A DNA stretch of 9,031 nt, from positions 1 through 9,031 of the forward strand of contig JASHUR010000393.1 of the NCBI GenBank assembly GCA_030039895.1. Direction: 5' to 3'. The notes beneath the pieces were generated by a model. The model saw only the letters and a program-made list of their open reading frames with translations, was not told the DNA's origin and did no database searches. Each line of letters begins with the position of its first letter. Position 1 is the first letter of the stretch. The DNA is from Acidobacteriaceae bacterium. Its GTDB lineage: Bacteria; Acidobacteriota; Terriglobia; Terriglobales; Acidobacteriaceae. This document shows positions 8,081-9,031 of the stretch, one piece after another. The position numbers and the translations under genes were made by a program.

Positions 8081-9031
8081 TTGGCCTCTCAATTGCCAAT
8101 TCTCAACTCGGCATCGCATCCCCACGAAGCCTTCCGCGACGCGCATGAACTTCAGGCGCGCCTTGCCCGCGCCATCCGTGGAGAGGTCCGCTTCGATCCC
8201 AGCACGCGCGCTCTCTACACCACCGATGCTTCCAATTATCGTCAGGTCCCCATCGGCGTCGTGATTCCCCGCGATGCCGACGACGTCATTGCTGCCGTCT
8301 CAATATGCCGTGAGCTCAACGCGCCCATCCTCTCCCGCGGAGCGGGCACCAGCCTTGCCGGTCAGTGCTGCAACGTCGCCGTCATCCTCGACTTTTCCAA
8401 GTACATGCGCTCCATCCATGCGCTTGACCCCGACGCCAGACTCGCCACCGTCGAGCCCGGCATCGTCCTTGATCGCGTTCGTGAGGCCGCCGAGCAGCAT
8501 CACCTCACCTTCGCGCCCGATCCCGCCACGCACTCCCGCTGCACCATCGGCGGGATGATCGGCAACAACTCCTGTGGTACCCACGCCCTGATGGGCGGCA
8601 AAACCGTCGACAACATCCGCTCCCTCGAGGTTTTGCTCTACGACGGCACACGCATGACTGTCGGCCCTACATCCGGAGATGATTTCACCCGCATCCTCGC
8701 CGCTGGAGGCCGCCCCGCCGAAATCTATTCTGCGCTCGCACGCCTCCGCGACCGCTACGCCACGCTCATCCGCGAGCGCTTTCCGCAAATTCCCCGTCGT
8801 GTCTCCGGATACAACCTCGACTGGCTGCTGCCTGAAAACGGCTTTCACGTTGCGCGCTCGCTCGTTGGCAGTGAAGGCACCTGTGTTACCGTCCTCAGAG
8901 CCGAGCTTGAGCTCAAACCCAGCCCGCCCCACCGCCGCCTCGTCGTCGCCGCATTTCCTGACGCTTTCATCGCCGCCGACCACGTGCCCGCCATCCTTGA
9001 ACATCGCCCCATCGGGCTCGAAGGCTTCGAC
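8081..9031 (+). CDS. FAD-linked oxidase (GlcD/YdiJ-type), 3'-partial, probable TTG start
   Basis: N-terminal part of a flavin-dependent 2-hydroxyacid dehydrogenase-like protein; the frame is open to the right edge, giving 317 codons. Residues about 55-195 form a PCMH-type FAD-binding domain: PIGVVIPRDADDV (57-69), the FAD pyrophosphate loop RGAGTSLAGQ (86-95), LDFSKYM (103-109), VEPGIVLDRV (124-133), PDPATHSRCTIGGMIGNNSCG (146-166) and KTVDNI (174-179). SGYNLDWLL (242-250) and VGSEGT (262-267) follow, as in GlcD-like oxidases. TIGGMIGNNSCG and the long spacing favour the YdiJ/D-2-hydroxyglutarate-dehydrogenase-like group, whose members usually carry a C-terminal Fe-S domain beyond this window; the substrate is unknown. 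The in-frame stop is TAA 8075-8077, and no ATG or GTG lies between it and the conserved region. TTG 8081 and TTG 8093 are the only candidates, neither with a good Shine-Dalgarno. Confidence 0.88.
   Translation, partial: MASQLPILNSASHPHEAFRDAHELQARLARAIRGEVRFDPSTRALYTTDASNYRQVPIGVVIPRDADDVIAAVSICRELNAPILSRGAGTSLAGQCCNVAVILDFSKYMRSIHALDPDARLATVEPGIVLDRVREAAEQHHLTFAPDPATHSRCTIGGMIGNNSCGTHALMGGKTVDNIRSLEVLLYDGTRMTVGPTSGDDFTRILAAGGRPAEIYSALARLRDRYATLIRERFPQIPRRVSGYNLDWLLPENGFHVARSLVGSEGTCVTVLRAELELKPSPPHRRLVVAAFPDAFIAADHVPAILEHRPIGLEGFD

Noticed and set aside
8300..9004. 234-codon open frame on the - strand opposite the FAD oxidase
   Set aside because: It lies antisense to a clear flavoprotein reading frame, its translation shows no recognisable domain, and GC-rich coding DNA commonly yields long antisense frames.

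Overview
The window is GC-rich, densely coded DNA with every convincing gene on the + strand. It most resembles an Acidobacteriota (Terriglobales-like) chromosome. That assignment is an inference from the first gene, a huge secreted protein combining an Asp-box beta-propeller, choice-of-anchor-D repeats and an Ig-like tail interrupted by a membrane hairpin, a style I associate with that group. No rRNA or other marker is present to confirm it.

Layout. (1) Positions 1-4473 hold the 3' part of a very large surface or secreted protein gene. Its reading frame is open to the left edge, so the true start lies outside the window. (2) A 124-bp gap (4474-4597) carries a good ribosome binding site and a weak promoter candidate. 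(3) Positions 4598-8010 hold a complete dTDP-L-rhamnose operon in the order rfbB-rfbA-rfbC-rfbD, with stop/start overlaps or a 1-nt gap at each junction. (4) A 70-bp gap (8011-8080) has a weak hairpin followed by a T-run. (5) From about 8081 to the right edge runs the N-terminal part of an FAD-linked oxidase of the GlcD/YdiJ type. It has no stop inside the window and no ATG start.

How the genes work together. RfbA makes dTDP-glucose from glucose-1-phosphate and dTTP, RfbB dehydrates it to the 4-keto-6-deoxy sugar, RfbC epimerises C3 and C5, and RfbD reduces C4 to give dTDP-L-rhamnose for cell-surface glycans. The preceding gene also acts outside the cytoplasm, but nothing in the sequence ties it functionally to rhamnose. 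The FAD oxidase looks like an independent metabolic gene.

The operon is ordinary. The most interesting feature is the C-terminus of the large protein: an Ig-like domain split by about 67 residues containing a hydrophobic helix, an Arg-rich turn and a second helix that ends in a lipobox-like Cys. I found no CRISPR array, mobile element, tRNA or rRNA, and no convincing undescribed multi-gene system.
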